The notes under the pieces: model-generated
Told to the model about the DNA's origin: nothing
Database searches by the model: none
The model's input: the letters and a program-made list of their open reading frames with translations, nothing else
Assembly: GCA_937891905.1 (NCBI GenBank)
Contig: CALATT010000018.1
Location: forward strand, 1 to 10,915
Length of the DNA stretch: 10,915 nt
Direction of reading: 5' to 3'
Source: an uncultured Bacteroidales bacterium
Lineage (GTDB): Bacteria > Bacteroidota > Bacteroidia > Bacteroidales > Paludibacteraceae
Shown here: one piece after another, positions 1 through 8,143 of the stretch
Layout of the letters: each line of letters opens with the position of its first letter
Position numbering within the stretch: position 1 is the first letter of the stretch
Position numbers and translations under genes: made by a program

Positions 1-35
1 GAAGCTAATTGTTCACGCAGTTTTTTATTTGTCAT
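1..35 (-). CDS. N-terminal fragment of an unidentified gene downstream of gcvP
   Basis: On the minus strand an ATG at 35-33 overlaps the gcvP stop codon as ATGA. It opens a frame reading MTNKKLREQLA up to the left edge of the window. The four-base overlap is the usual sign of a translationally coupled gene, so this is probably the next gene of the gcvP transcript. Only eleven complete codons are visible, rich in Lys and Arg, which is too little to assign a family. The frame could also close just outside the window and not be a gene. Confidence 0.55.
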   Translation of the reverse strand, partial: MTNKKLREQLA

Positions 36-2854
36 TTGGTATATTTGCTTACAAGGTTACGGTCACCAAATCCATTATCTACTCGTCCCACAGGGCACCA
101 GAACTTAGTCATCGCCACCCATTCAGTTGGGTATGCTGCTTGCTGACGACTATATGGGTGTGACCACTCATCTGCCACCACTTCGTATTCAGGGTGTGGT
201 GCATTGAGCAATACATTATCTTTAGAATCTGCTTTACCTGACTCCACATCGGCTATCTCTTGACGAATCTGCAAGAGCACATCGCAGAAACGATCTATCT
301 CTGCGAGTGATTCAGACTCAGTAGGTTCCACCATCAGTGTGCCATGTACTGGGAAGGAGAGTGTAGGCGCATGATAACCATAGTCCATCAATCGTTTTGC
401 CACATCGCTTTCTGTGATTCCGATAGAGTGGAACTGACGGCAATCGAGGATCAGTTCGTGTCCCACTCTGCCGTTCTTACCCGTATAGACGATACCATAT
501 GCATCTTTGAGTCGGTGTGCCATATAGTTAGCCGAAAGGATAGCCGCAGCTGTAGCGTGGCGTAATCCTTCTACGCCCAGCATAGCGATATATCCCCATG
601 AGATAAGCGCCATATTGGCATTACCGTATAGGGCTGAACTAACGCGATTGAAGTTCTCAGAAGGCAAACTATCTGCCAACTCCTCTGTGCAGCATACAGC
701 TCCCACGCCAGGACCACCGCCACCGTGTGGTGAAGCGAAGGACTTATGCAGATTGAGGTGACACACATCAGCGCCGATATAAGCAGGATTAGTCCATCCT
801 ATCTGCGCATTCATGTTAGCACCATCCATATACACATATCCACCAGCTGTATGTATTGTATCAATCATCTCGCGTATTGATTGCTCGAAAATACCGTGGG
901 TAGAAGGATAAGTGATCATACATCCTGCCAATTGTGCGCTATGCTCCTCTGCCTTGAGTTTCCAATCAGTTATATCTGTATTTCCTTGCTCATCACACTT
1001 CACTACGCATGGTATGAATCCAGCCTGTACACAAGAGGCAGGGTTAGTGCCGTGTGCTGAAGCAGGGATAAGCAGTATATTGCGTTGTGCTTGTCCAATA
1101 CGCTTGAGGTGCTCACGGATAATCACCAATCCCGCATATTCGCCTGCGGCACCCGATGTAGGTTGCAGCGTGCAAGCATCAAAACCCGTAATAGCGCATA
1201 ACTGCTCTGTCAAATCATCCATCACTGCTTGGTAACCAATCATTTGTGTCTGTGGAGCCAATGGGTGAATAGAGGTCCATGCATTCATTGTGATAGGAAT
1301 CATTGCTGCAGCAGGATTGAGCTTCATCGTGCATGATCCTAATGGAATCATTGAGGTAGCCAGACTGATATCCTTGCGGTCCAGACGCTTGAGATAGCGC
1401 ATCATTTCCGTCTCGGTATGATATAGATGGAATACCTCTGCCTGCATATAATCCACTTCACGCACACGATTCTCATCAATAGCCCATAATCCCTCGAATG
1501 CTTCTTCTGTCTCCTCGTATTGCACGCCGTTATTGCTTGCCAATGCAAATACCTCCATCAGATCATTCATATCATCGATAGTGACTGTCTCATCCAATGC
1601 CACGCCTACCCATCCTTGTGGATCGTAGTAGAGGTTGATACCCATCTCTTCGGCTATCTCTCGCACGCGTTCTACCCATCCCTCTTCATCACGAGTGATA
1701 CGGAGTGTATCAAAGAACTCGGTATTCTCTTGATTATACCCATATGCTTGTAGCATCTCGCTCAGATAGACAGCACGGCCATGCACTCCTTCGGCAATAG
1801 CGCGTATGCCTTCTGCACCGTGATAAACACCGTACATACCTGCCATCATAGCTGATAAGGCCTCTGCGGTACAAATATTGGATGTAGCTTTCTCGCGCTT
1901 GATATGCTGCTCGCGTGTCTGCAATGCCAGTCGGTATGCAGGGCGCTCATTCTTATCCTTACTCAATCCGATGATACGACCTGGCATCTCGCGCTTGTAT
2001 TCCTCGCGCGTAGCCATATATCCTGCGGTAGGTCCGCCAAATCCCATTGGCAAACCAAATCGCTGTGCTGTGCCGCACATGATATCTGCCTCTAATGGCT
2101 TGAGCAATGCCAATGCGAGCAAGTCTGCCACTACGGTCACTTTCATTCCAGCTGCATGACAATCTGCGATGAAATCCTCGTATTCCTCGATAGATCCTTC
2201 TGCATTAGGCCATTGCACCAATGCGCCGAAATAGTCAGCTGATGGCACGAACTGTGCGTATGACCCCAGTACGAGCTCTATCTCTTGTCCTGCAGCGCGA
2301 GTGCGCAATACAGCGAGGGTGTTTGGCCAAATTTTCTCATCCACGAATACCTTCTTCACGCCATTCTTCACCTGCTCTCTGGAGCGCAGATTGCGCATCA
2401 TGGTCACAGCTTCAGCCGCAGCCGTTGCCTCGTCTAATAAAGAGCAGTTAGCCAATGGCAGACCTGTCAAATCGCTTATCATCGTTTGATATACGAATAG
2501 GGCCTCTAATCGTCCTTGACTCACCTCTGCCTGATAAGGAGTATAACTGGTGTACCATACAGGATTCTCCAGCATATTACGGCGAATAACGGCTGGTGTC
2601 ACGGTGCCATACCATCCGCGACCTATATAACTGCGTTGTACCTCATTAGCAGATGCTAATTGGTCCACAAGCGCAAGGTGCTCTTGCTCCGAATAGGCTT
2701 CTTCCAATTCAATAGGCTCTAGCAGCAAGATATCTGCAGGCATGGTTTGACCAATCAGTTCCTCCAAGGAACTCACTCCGATTGTTTGTAACATCTGTTG
2801 CTCCTCGGACGCTGTTAGTCCGATGTGGCGAGACTCAAGATAATGCTCTTTCAT
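32..2854 (-). CDS. gcvP: Glycine dehydrogenase (decarboxylating), glycine cleavage system P-protein
   Basis: The P-protein is a PLP enzyme that decarboxylates glycine and passes the aminomethyl group to the lipoyl arm of the H-protein in the cytoplasm. The 940-residue product has the length of the fused single-chain form, not the split PA/PB pair. Both halves are present. The N-terminal half has the RRNMLENPVWYTSYTPYQAE block (residues 91-110). The C-terminal half has SMIPLGSCTMKLNPA (501-515), SAHGTNPAS (599-607) and the PLP site HLNLHKSF followed by PHGGGGPG; the PLP lysine is predicted to be K704. The start is ATG at 2854, giving MKEHYLESRHIG. A longer open frame back to 2950 would run through the promoter and reads as low-complexity Phe/Cys/Lys sequence. 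The gcvT and gcvH partners are not in the window. Its stop overlaps the start of a downstream gene. Confidence 0.97.
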   Translation of the reverse strand: MKEHYLESRHIGLTASEEQQMLQTIGVSSLEELIGQTMPADILLLEPIELEEAYSEQEHLALVDQLASANEVQRSYIGRGWYGTVTPAVIRRNMLENPVWYTSYTPYQAEVSQGRLEALFVYQTMISDLTGLPLANCSLLDEATAAAEAVTMMRNLRSREQVKNGVKKVFVDEKIWPNTLAVLRTRAAGQEIELVLGSYAQFVPSADYFGALVQWPNAEGSIEEYEDFIADCHAAGMKVTVVADLLALALLKPLEADIMCGTAQRFGLPMGFGGPTAGYMATREEYKREMPGRIIGLSKDKNERPAYRLALQTREQHIKREKATSNICTAEALSAMMAGMYGVYHGAEGIRAIAEGVHGRAVYLSEMLQAYGYNQENTEFFDTLRITRDEEGWVERVREIAEEMGINLYYDPQGWVGVALDETVTIDDMNDLMEVFALASNNGVQYEETEEAFEGLWAIDENRVREVDYMQAEVFHLYHTETEMMRYLKRLDRKDISLATSMIPLGSCTMKLNPAAAMIPITMNAWTSIHPLAPQTQMIGYQAVMDDLTEQLCAITGFDACTLQPTSGAAGEYAGLVIIREHLKRIGQAQRNILLIPASAHGTNPASCVQAGFIPCVVKCDEQGNTDITDWKLKAEEHSAQLAGCMITYPSTHGIFEQSIREMIDTIHTAGGYVYMDGANMNAQIGWTNPAYIGADVCHLNLHKSFASPHGGGGPGVGAVCCTEELADSLPSENFNRVSSALYGNANMALISWGYIAMLGVEGLRHATAAAILSANYMAHRLKDAYGIVYTGKNGRVGHELILDCRQFHSIGITESDVAKRLMDYGYHAPTLSFPVHGTLMVEPTESESLAEIDRFCDVLLQIRQEIADVESGKADSKDNVLLNAPHPEYEVVADEWSHPYSRQQAAYPTEWVAMTKFWCPVGRVDNGFGDRNLVSKYTK

Positions 2855-2898
2855 ATATAGATTTTTTAAAAATTTTCTGCAATTTAATAAATCACGCA

Positions 2899-2930
2899 CA
2901 AAGATACAGCATTTTTTGCATTTATGCAAG
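2899..2930 (-). promoter_or_regulatory. Promoter of gcvP (Bacteroidota type)
   Basis: Read on the minus strand, the -7 element TATCTTTG (2906-2899) matches TAnnTTTG exactly. It lies 20 bases after CTTG (2930-2927), a one-mismatch -33 element. Transcription should start near 2893, leaving a leader of about 40 bases before the gcvP ATG. That is too short for a glycine riboswitch. Confidence 0.75.
2916..2929. promoter_or_regulatory. Palindromic putative operator TTGCAT-nn-ATGCAA on the gcvP -33 element
   Basis: This is a perfect 14-base palindrome with 6-base arms and a 2-base centre. Its minus-strand TTG is the last three bases of the gcvP -33 element, so a bound protein would contact or block that element. 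The same palindrome occurs once more in the window, at 8748-8761, in the same position relative to a second promoter. Its TTGnn-N4-nnCAA layout resembles sites of the Crp/Fnr family, and such a regulator is encoded divergently 114 bases away. The regulator assignment is inference. Confidence 0.6.
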
Positions 2931-2987
2931 AAAAAAAAGCATATATACATAAAAAACGGCTCTTTTTCCTTAAAATAAGAAAATAAA

Positions 2988-3019
2988 TTTGGTTCTTTCA
3001 GTTTTTTTCTCTACTTTTG
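2988..3019 (+). promoter_or_regulatory. Promoter of the Crp/Fnr-family regulator
   Basis: TTTG at 2988-2991 is followed after 20 bases by TACTTTTG at 3012-3019, an exact match to TTTG / TAnnTTTG. Transcription should begin around 3024, about 20 bases before the ATG at 3044. This position decides the start: the possible upstream TTG start at 3017 lies inside the -7 element and would not be transcribed. No copy of the TTGCATnnATGCAA palindrome is found at this promoter. Confidence 0.8.
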
Positions 3020-3043
3020 CGGTGTTTTTCTACAAAACGAAGT

Positions 3044-3745
3044 ATGGTAATTAGCAAAAATGCACAATTAGCACCCATTTGGGAGTTGGATTCAATATGG
3101 TCTTCATTGACTGCAGATGAGCGCATATTGATTTCGGAGCAGATGGAGGTTGTTAGGTACGAGAAAAATGAGGTTATTCACTTGGATGGTGAGTCATCCC
3201 AGTATATTTGGGTATTAGTGAGTGGTAAGGTGCGTATTTACAAAGAAGGTATCGGTCAGCGTCCTCAGATCATTCGTTTGCTCAAGCCTTTTGATTTATT
3301 TGGTTACCGTGCTGTGATTGCCAATGAGCCGTATAATACGAATGCGAGTGCTTTTGAGCAGTGCGTTGTCTATCGTCTCAGTAATCAGATTTTCAATCAG
3401 CTCATTCGCGCGAATGGCACTTTCTGCTATATGGTGATGCGCACAATGGCTGTGGACTTGGCTTTCTCGGAATTGCAGATGGTGAATCTGACGCAGAAGC
3501 ATATCCGTGGTCGTTTGGCGGAGTCGCTGCTGCATCTGCGTAAGCATTATGGTTATTTGGAAGATGGTCGCACCCTCGCCATGTCTTTGCCTCGCGAGGA
3601 TTTGGCTAATATGAGCAATATGACCACCAGCAATGCTATTCGCACGCTGAGCCAGTTTGCCCAAGAGGGACTTATCTTGCTGGATCGTAAGCAGATTCAG
3701 ATATTAGACGAAGTAGAATTGGAGCGTATCTCGCGTATGGGTTAA
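3044..3745 (+). CDS. Crp/Fnr-family transcriptional regulator
   Basis: This 233-residue protein has the standard two-domain layout. A cyclic-nucleotide-binding-like beta barrel covers about residues 20-125, and a long dimerisation helix about 128-160. The winged helix-turn-helix lies near 182-206, with LPREDLANMSNMTTSNAIRTL followed by the wing GLILLDRKQIQIL. Only two cysteines (C107, C128) are present and there is no N-terminal Cys cluster, so it is not an Fe-S oxygen sensor like E. coli FNR. The barrel also lacks a clear cAMP phosphate-binding cassette with its Arg-Ser/Thr pair, so the ligand is unknown. In the recognition helix, the position of the base-contacting Glu of CRP and FNR appears to be Ser, while the following Arg (R200) is kept. 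This suggests a DNA site different from theirs. The gene is transcribed away from gcvP and converges with the M23 peptidase gene, only 5 bases separating the two stop codons. Confidence 0.92.
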   Translation: MVISKNAQLAPIWELDSIWSSLTADERILISEQMEVVRYEKNEVIHLDGESSQYIWVLVSGKVRIYKEGIGQRPQIIRLLKPFDLFGYRAVIANEPYNTNASAFEQCVVYRLSNQIFNQLIRANGTFCYMVMRTMAVDLAFSELQMVNLTQKHIRGRLAESLLHLRKHYGYLEDGRTLAMSLPREDLANMSNMTTSNAIRTLSQFAQEGLILLDRKQIQILDEVELERISRMG

Positions 3746-3750
3746 TCCTA

Positions 3751-4731
3751 TCAATCGAGCATATTGCCCATATTGCTCGATAATTGCACCATCTTATCGT
3801 AATCTTCCGGACTGAGGTCATAGAAATAGAAGTTACGCGGATCGACTGGTCTGCCTTGATAATGCACTTCGTAATGCAAGTGCGGTCCTACGGACTTACC
3901 TGTATTTCCCACTAATGCAATCACATCGCCTCGTTTCACTTTCTGTCCTGGGCGTACTAATAACTTAGAGCAATGCGCATAGCGTGTGCTATAGCCAAAT
4001 CCATGATCGAGGTCCACGGTTTGTCCGTATCCTTGTTTCCATCCCGCAAAAATCACTGTACTATTTCCTGTAGCGAATATCTCCGTACCGATAGGTGCTG
4101 AGAAATCCATTCCTTCATGGAATCGGCGTATATGATAGACAGGATCTACGCGCCATCCATATCCAGAAGCCATGCGCTTGAGGTCCTTATTGAGCACAGG
4201 TTGGATAGCAGGTATATTCTCCATACGCACTTCTTGATTCTTCGCTAATTCAACGATTTCCTCATACGAGCGCGCTTGCACATACATCTCTTTTTCTAAT
4301 ATATCCACTTTACGCTGCACCTCTGATGCTAATTGCACATTGGTCATACGCGCGATAGAGTCATAATAACTCACTTGCTGCGTGGCTCCTAATCGCGTAC
4401 TGAGCGGAATAGGTTCTGCTCCTAAGATAGCCCGATAGAGGTTATCATCGCGCTGCGCCATATCGCTCATCACCACTTGCATCTGGTCCACTTGCTTATT
4501 CATCAGTTCCAACTGCGCTGTCAGATTCTTATTATACTGTATCAACGCTGCCTCACGAGGTGATGGGAAGAAATATAGAAATACATAGAAAAAGAGTATG
4601 CCAATGCATATACCTCCCAATATATATCCTCCCGATCGGCGCAACCAATAACGGAATCCGTGTTCGATATGCTCCAGTTGTAGCGTTTCGGGATTGATGC
4701 GATAATGTCTTCTACGATTTGGCTTTTTCAT
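3751..4731 (-). CDS. Membrane-anchored M23 family metallopeptidase (LytM-type cell-wall hydrolase)
   Basis: This 326-residue protein is predicted to cut peptidoglycan cross-links from the periplasmic side. A basic N-terminus (RRRHYRINPETLQLEHIEHG) is followed by one membrane segment at about 35-55. A coiled-coil-like stretch covers roughly 65-165, and the LytM domain about 185-300. The zinc ligands are all visible: H205 and D209 in HEGMDF, and H286 in GPHLHYEV. Catalytic H253 (RYAHC) and H284 are also present, so it is probably active and not a degenerate NlpD/EnvC-like activator. The N-terminus and coiled coil resemble the M23 proteins common in Bacteroidota; the exact substrate cannot be read from the sequence. 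Its ATG overlaps the stop of the radical SAM gene as ATGA, so it is probably co-transcribed as the last gene of the cluster. Confidence 0.92.
   Translation of the reverse strand: MKKPNRRRHYRINPETLQLEHIEHGFRYWLRRSGGYILGGICIGILFFYVFLYFFPSPREAALIQYNKNLTAQLELMNKQVDQMQVVMSDMAQRDDNLYRAILGAEPIPLSTRLGATQQVSYYDSIARMTNVQLASEVQRKVDILEKEMYVQARSYEEIVELAKNQEVRMENIPAIQPVLNKDLKRMASGYGWRVDPVYHIRRFHEGMDFSAPIGTEIFATGNSTVIFAGWKQGYGQTVDLDHGFGYSTRYAHCSKLLVRPGQKVKRGDVIALVGNTGKSVGPHLHYEVHYQGRPVDPRNFYFYDLSPEDYDKMVQLSSNMGNMLD
3754..3781. terminator. Hairpin at the convergent gene ends, possible bidirectional terminator
   Basis: ATCGAGCA (3754-3761) and TGCTCGAT (3774-3781) form a perfect 8-base stem with a 12-base loop. 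It begins 9 bases after the stop codon of the Crp/Fnr gene and lies within the last codons of the M23 gene on the other strand. No T-run follows on either strand, so it is not a classical rho-independent terminator. It may help end the plus-strand transcript or protect its 3' end. Confidence 0.35.
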
Positions 4732-6431
4732 TTGCGATAGGGTGTTGTTTTTTTCTTATACCAGAAAAAATATTGGTTTTGTTCTTTTTTCTCCTCTGCT
4801 GTCCGTGCCACATACACTTTCTGTCCCGTATAGGGGTCGATACCTGTATAGAACATCGTGGTGGATAGCGTCATTGGCGTGGGTGTAAAATCCTGCACTT
4901 GTTCAGGGCGGTAATGCATGCGTTTTGTCTCATCCGCCAGCGCTTGCATCTCTTGCTTGGTGCACCCTGGATGGGAAGAGATAAAATAGGGAATCAACTG
5001 CTGGCGCAGTCCTGCTTCGTCATTGATACGCAGGAATAACTGCCTGAATCGCAGATAGTTTTCCCACGATGGTTTGCGCATGATACGCAGCACTTTATCC
5101 GCACAATGCTCAGGCGCCACTTTGAGTCGTCCCGATACATGGCGTGTGATCAACTGCCGTGCATAGGCCTCACTCATCAGGTCATAGCGGATACCCGACC
5201 CTACAAAAGCATGCTTCACATAAGGCAACTGATCCACCGTCTTATATATATCAATAATCGGACCAAACTGCTGATTGAGATTCTTACAAATAGTAGGATG
5301 TAGGCAACTGGCCCTTGCGCATTGCTTACATAGCGCTTTGTCCTTACCTTCCATCGCATACATATTCGCCGATGGTCCACCTAAGTCGGTGAGTACGCCA
5401 TGCCAGTCAGGCAATTGACTCAATTGCTTTATCTGGCGTAAGATTGACTCCTTGCTGCGACTCACAATCTGTTTTCCTTGATGGGCAGAGATAGTGCAGA
5501 AGGAGCATCCGCCAAAGCATCCACGATGCATGCATACGCTCCATCGAATCATCTCGAAAGCGGGTATATGCTTATCTTTGTATTTCGGATGCGGTGTATA
5601 TTGGTATGGCAAGTCGTAAATACGATCCAACTCCTCCGTACTCATCGGTTCGTACGATGGGTTCACCACCACAAAATGCTTTCCCACTGCTTGCACGATC
5701 GTCTTCTGCTGAATCTTATTAGATTCAATCTCGATAAGTCGAAAATTCTCCGCATGCACACGCTTGTCGCGCACGGCTTGCTCATGCGATGCCAGCCGTA
5801 TCGCCTCTTGTGGCAATGCCGCAGCATCCTTCTCTATATATGCCGTCTGCGGAATAGCATGACTCATTCCTTTCTGCGCAATCTCCAGAATAGCCTGTTC
5901 ACCCATACCATACACCAGCATATCCGCTCCGCTATCCACCAGTATGGATGGCATCAGTTGATCCAACCAATAGTCGTAATGCGTCAATCGCCGCATGGAT
6001 GCTTCTATTCCGCCTATCACGATAGGCACATCGGGATACAACTGCTTGAGTATACGGCAATAAGTGGTGGTGCAATAATCAGGTCTCGCCCCTGCTCTAC
6101 CCTCGGGTGTGTATGCATCATCCGAACGGCGCCGACGCGCTGCAGTGTAATGATTCACCATCGAGTCCATCGAACCCGATGATACGGCAAAGAATAGACG
6201 GGGTTTACCCAATTTGGTAAAATCTCTATAATCGCCATGCCAGTCAGGTTGCGGCACTATTGCCACACGATAACCAGCCGCTTCTAACACGCGTCCTATC
6301 ACGGCCGCACCGAACGAGGGATGGTCGATATAAGCATCTCCCGTGAAGAAGATGATATCCACTTCATCCCATCCTCGCAGCGCTAATTCTTTGCGCGTTG
6401 TAGGCAGATATTTCTTCAAGTCATATTGCAT
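4728..6431 (-). CDS. ygiQ: YgiQ-family radical SAM protein
   Basis: This 567-residue protein belongs to the YgiQ (UPF0313) family of radical SAM enzymes, whose reaction is unknown. The N-terminal part has the family blocks WDEVDIIFFTGDAYIDHPSF (21-40) and IVIGGIEASMRRLTHYDYW (137-155). The radical SAM cluster is C305, C309 and C312 in HRGCFGGCSFCTISAHQGK, spaced CxxxCxxC. A second cysteine group, C368, C371, C376 and C382, follows in the form typical of the family and may bind another metal or cluster. The C-terminal part keeps VAPEHC and DFTPTPMTLSTTMFYTG. Length is at the short end for the family. The start ATG overlaps the dnaX stop by one base (TGATG), which suggests translational coupling. 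A role linked to dnaX or to the cell wall is not implied by the family. Confidence 0.95.
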   Translation of the reverse strand: MQYDLKKYLPTTRKELALRGWDEVDIIFFTGDAYIDHPSFGAAVIGRVLEAAGYRVAIVPQPDWHGDYRDFTKLGKPRLFFAVSSGSMDSMVNHYTAARRRRSDDAYTPEGRAGARPDYCTTTYCRILKQLYPDVPIVIGGIEASMRRLTHYDYWLDQLMPSILVDSGADMLVYGMGEQAILEIAQKGMSHAIPQTAYIEKDAAALPQEAIRLASHEQAVRDKRVHAENFRLIEIESNKIQQKTIVQAVGKHFVVVNPSYEPMSTEELDRIYDLPYQYTPHPKYKDKHIPAFEMIRWSVCMHRGCFGGCSFCTISAHQGKQIVSRSKESILRQIKQLSQLPDWHGVLTDLGGPSANMYAMEGKDKALCKQCARASCLHPTICKNLNQQFGPIIDIYKTVDQLPYVKHAFVGSGIRYDLMSEAYARQLITRHVSGRLKVAPEHCADKVLRIMRKPSWENYLRFRQLFLRINDEAGLRQQLIPYFISSHPGCTKQEMQALADETKRMHYRPEQVQDFTPTPMTLSTTMFYTGIDPYTGQKVYVARTAEEKKEQNQYFFWYKKKTTPYRK

Positions 6432-8143
6432 CAGTCTAATTGCAATTGCAATTTCTCTTTCATCAGTGCCAACGCAGGGTTATTCTTCGCCATCTGCTTA
6501 TATATATCCTCTGCTGTAAATGCCATCTGGTCTGGAGCGTAGTGCTTTAATGTGAGTTGCATACTCAGATGGTCGTTTTGCAGTTTATCCCGCATACATT
6601 GCAGCAGCATAGGCAATGTCTTTTGCATCTCTTCCAACTGCCATTTATTGGGCATCTCCAGTTTTAAACTCAGATCATCGATGATGGTAGGTGTATAGGC
6701 CTCCAATAAAGGTAGGATGCGTGTATTCGTTTTGAATTGTTCTTGTAGACCAACCCACGCATCCACGAGTTGGTCATGTGTAAAAGGGTTGTTGCGCTCC
6801 TCCCGTGGCGCAGTGTTGCTCGCTGGCGCTGCTTCTGTTTTCTCCTCCGATGGTTTATTCTTCGCAAATCCTATATTCAATCCTATCGTAGGTATCTGCG
6901 GTATCTCCACATTCGGAATCGCCGCCTTCACAGGCTCTTTCACAACCGCTTTCTCCGGACTAACCGCCTTCACCGGACTAACCGGACTTGCCGGACTAAC
7001 CACCTTCACCGGCTCTTTCACCGGTTGCACGGGTTGCACTGGCTGAGCCACCACACCCAATTGGCATAACTTAACCAATGCCAACTCCACCGTCAATCGT
7101 TTATTGCGGGCTGTGCGGTAATTGATATCGCAGGTATTGACTATATCGAGTGCTTGGAAGATCCATAATGGTGCGCATTGCGCGGCTTGTGCCGCATAGC
7201 GCTGGCGAATAGCATCGGATGTTTCCAAGAGTGGCAATGTCTGCACATCTTTGCTCACCAGCACATCGCGTAGATGCTGAGCAAAACCCACCACGAACTG
7301 CGCCGCATCGAATCCATGATTGAGCACATCATTGAGCAGCAAAAGTGCATTGGATACATCGTGACGCAATGCATGGTCCACCAATTGGAAATAATAATCG
7401 CTATCGAGCACATTGAGTACCTCTATTGTGCGCTCATAGGTAATCTCCTTGCCGCAGAATGCCACTAATTGATCAAAGATTGACAAGGCATCGCGCATAC
7501 CGCCATCGGCTTTTTGCGCCACCACATTGAGTGCCTCTTCCGATGCCGTGATACCTTCCTTAGCCGCCACTGACTGCAGATATGCAATCGTGTCTGGCAC
7601 TGTGATACGACTAAAATCATACACCTGGCATCTACTCAAAATAGTAGGCAGCACTTTGTGCTTCTCTGTGGTAGCAAGTATAAAAATGGCATATGATGGG
7701 GGTTCCTCTAATGTCTTAAGCAGCGCATTGAATGCACCCGTGGATAACATATGCACCTCGTCGATGATATACACCGAGTATTTACCTATCTGCGGCGGGA
7801 TACGCACTTGCTCAATGAGCGAACGGATATCTTCCACCGAGTTGTTACTCGCCGCATCCAATTCATGGATATTATACGATCGCTGCTCATTGAATGCCTT
7901 GCATGACTCACATTCATTACATGCGTCAAACCCATTTACAGGTGTTAGGCAGTTGATTGTTTTTGCGAAGATACGCGCGCAGGTGGTTTTACCCACTCCT
8001 CGCGGACCGCAGAATAAGTATGCATGTGCCAGATGGTTCTGCTTGATTGCATTCTGCAGTGTCTGTGTCAGGGCTTGCTGACCCACTACAGACTCGAATG
8101 TCTGCGGTCTATATTTCCGCGCTGATACAATGTAATTTTCCAT
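6431..8143 (-). CDS. dnaX: DNA polymerase III subunit gamma/tau (clamp loader ATPase)
   Basis: DnaX is the ATPase core of the clamp loader that places the sliding clamp on primed DNA. The 570-residue protein has the expected order of motifs. The N-terminus is MENYIVSARKYRPQTFESVV, and Walker A is GPRGVGKTT (46-54). Zinc-binding cysteines are C65, C75, C78 and C81. Walker B is IIDEVHML (126-133), and the sensor/arginine-finger region is LSRC (169-172). Domain III ends near residue 360. It is followed by a Pro/Val/Lys linker (about 365-410) built from imperfect PVQPV and KEPVK repeats, and by a C-terminal tau-like domain (about 452-570). The start is fixed by the conserved N-terminus. It overlaps the transferase gene upstream by 35 bases in another frame. 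I found no A-AAA-AAG-type slippery site, so a shorter gamma form by frameshifting is not supported. Confidence 0.97.
   Translation of the reverse strand: MENYIVSARKYRPQTFESVVGQQALTQTLQNAIKQNHLAHAYLFCGPRGVGKTTCARIFAKTINCLTPVNGFDACNECESCKAFNEQRSYNIHELDAASNNSVEDIRSLIEQVRIPPQIGKYSVYIIDEVHMLSTGAFNALLKTLEEPPSYAIFILATTEKHKVLPTILSRCQVYDFSRITVPDTIAYLQSVAAKEGITASEEALNVVAQKADGGMRDALSIFDQLVAFCGKEITYERTIEVLNVLDSDYYFQLVDHALRHDVSNALLLLNDVLNHGFDAAQFVVGFAQHLRDVLVSKDVQTLPLLETSDAIRQRYAAQAAQCAPLWIFQALDIVNTCDINYRTARNKRLTVELALVKLCQLGVVAQPVQPVQPVKEPVKVVSPASPVSPVKAVSPEKAVVKEPVKAAIPNVEIPQIPTIGLNIGFAKNKPSEEKTEAAPASNTAPREERNNPFTHDQLVDAWVGLQEQFKTNTRILPLLEAYTPTIIDDLSLKLEMPNKWQLEEMQKTLPMLLQCMRDKLQNDHLSMQLTLKHYAPDQMAFTAEDIYKQMAKNNPALALMKEKLQLQLD
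6922..7040. repeat. Imperfect internal repeats encoding the Pro/Val linker of DnaX
   Basis: The plus strand holds repeated blocks such as CCGGACTAACC (three nearby copies between 6955 and 7000) and two versions of CCTTCAC-GGCTCTTTCAC, at about 6925 and 7003. They encode the PVQPVQPVKEPVK and SPASPVSPVKAVSPEK linker. The pattern points to growth of the linker by local duplication. The unit lengths are multiples of three, unlike the 7-base repeats further right. Confidence 0.5.

Noticed and set aside
2855..2893. Glycine riboswitch upstream of gcvP
   Set aside because: The predicted leader is about 40 AT-rich bases, too short for the aptamer, and shows no suitable stems.
2855..2950. N-terminal extension of gcvP back to 2950
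   Set aside because: It runs through the -7 and -33 elements of the promoter and encodes low-complexity sequence unlike the family.
3017..3043. Upstream TTG start for the Crp/Fnr gene
   Set aside because: The TTG is inside the -7 element TACTTTTG, upstream of the predicted transcription start.
3044..3745. FNR-type oxygen sensor
   Set aside because: Only two cysteines are present, both inside the barrel and central helix region, with no N-terminal cluster motif.
5478..6182. 234-codon open frame on the plus strand opposite ygiQ
   Set aside because: It is antisense to a clearly conserved gene, has no recognisable domain and is rich in His, Arg and Cys as expected of a shadow frame.
6820..6870. 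Programmed frameshift site in dnaX giving a gamma form
   Set aside because: I found only short A-runs such as GAGAAAACA and no A-AAA-AAG heptamer with a following stem.
7527..8081. 184-codon open frame on the plus strand opposite dnaX
   Set aside because: It lies opposite the conserved ATPase domain of dnaX and shows no family motif or promoter.
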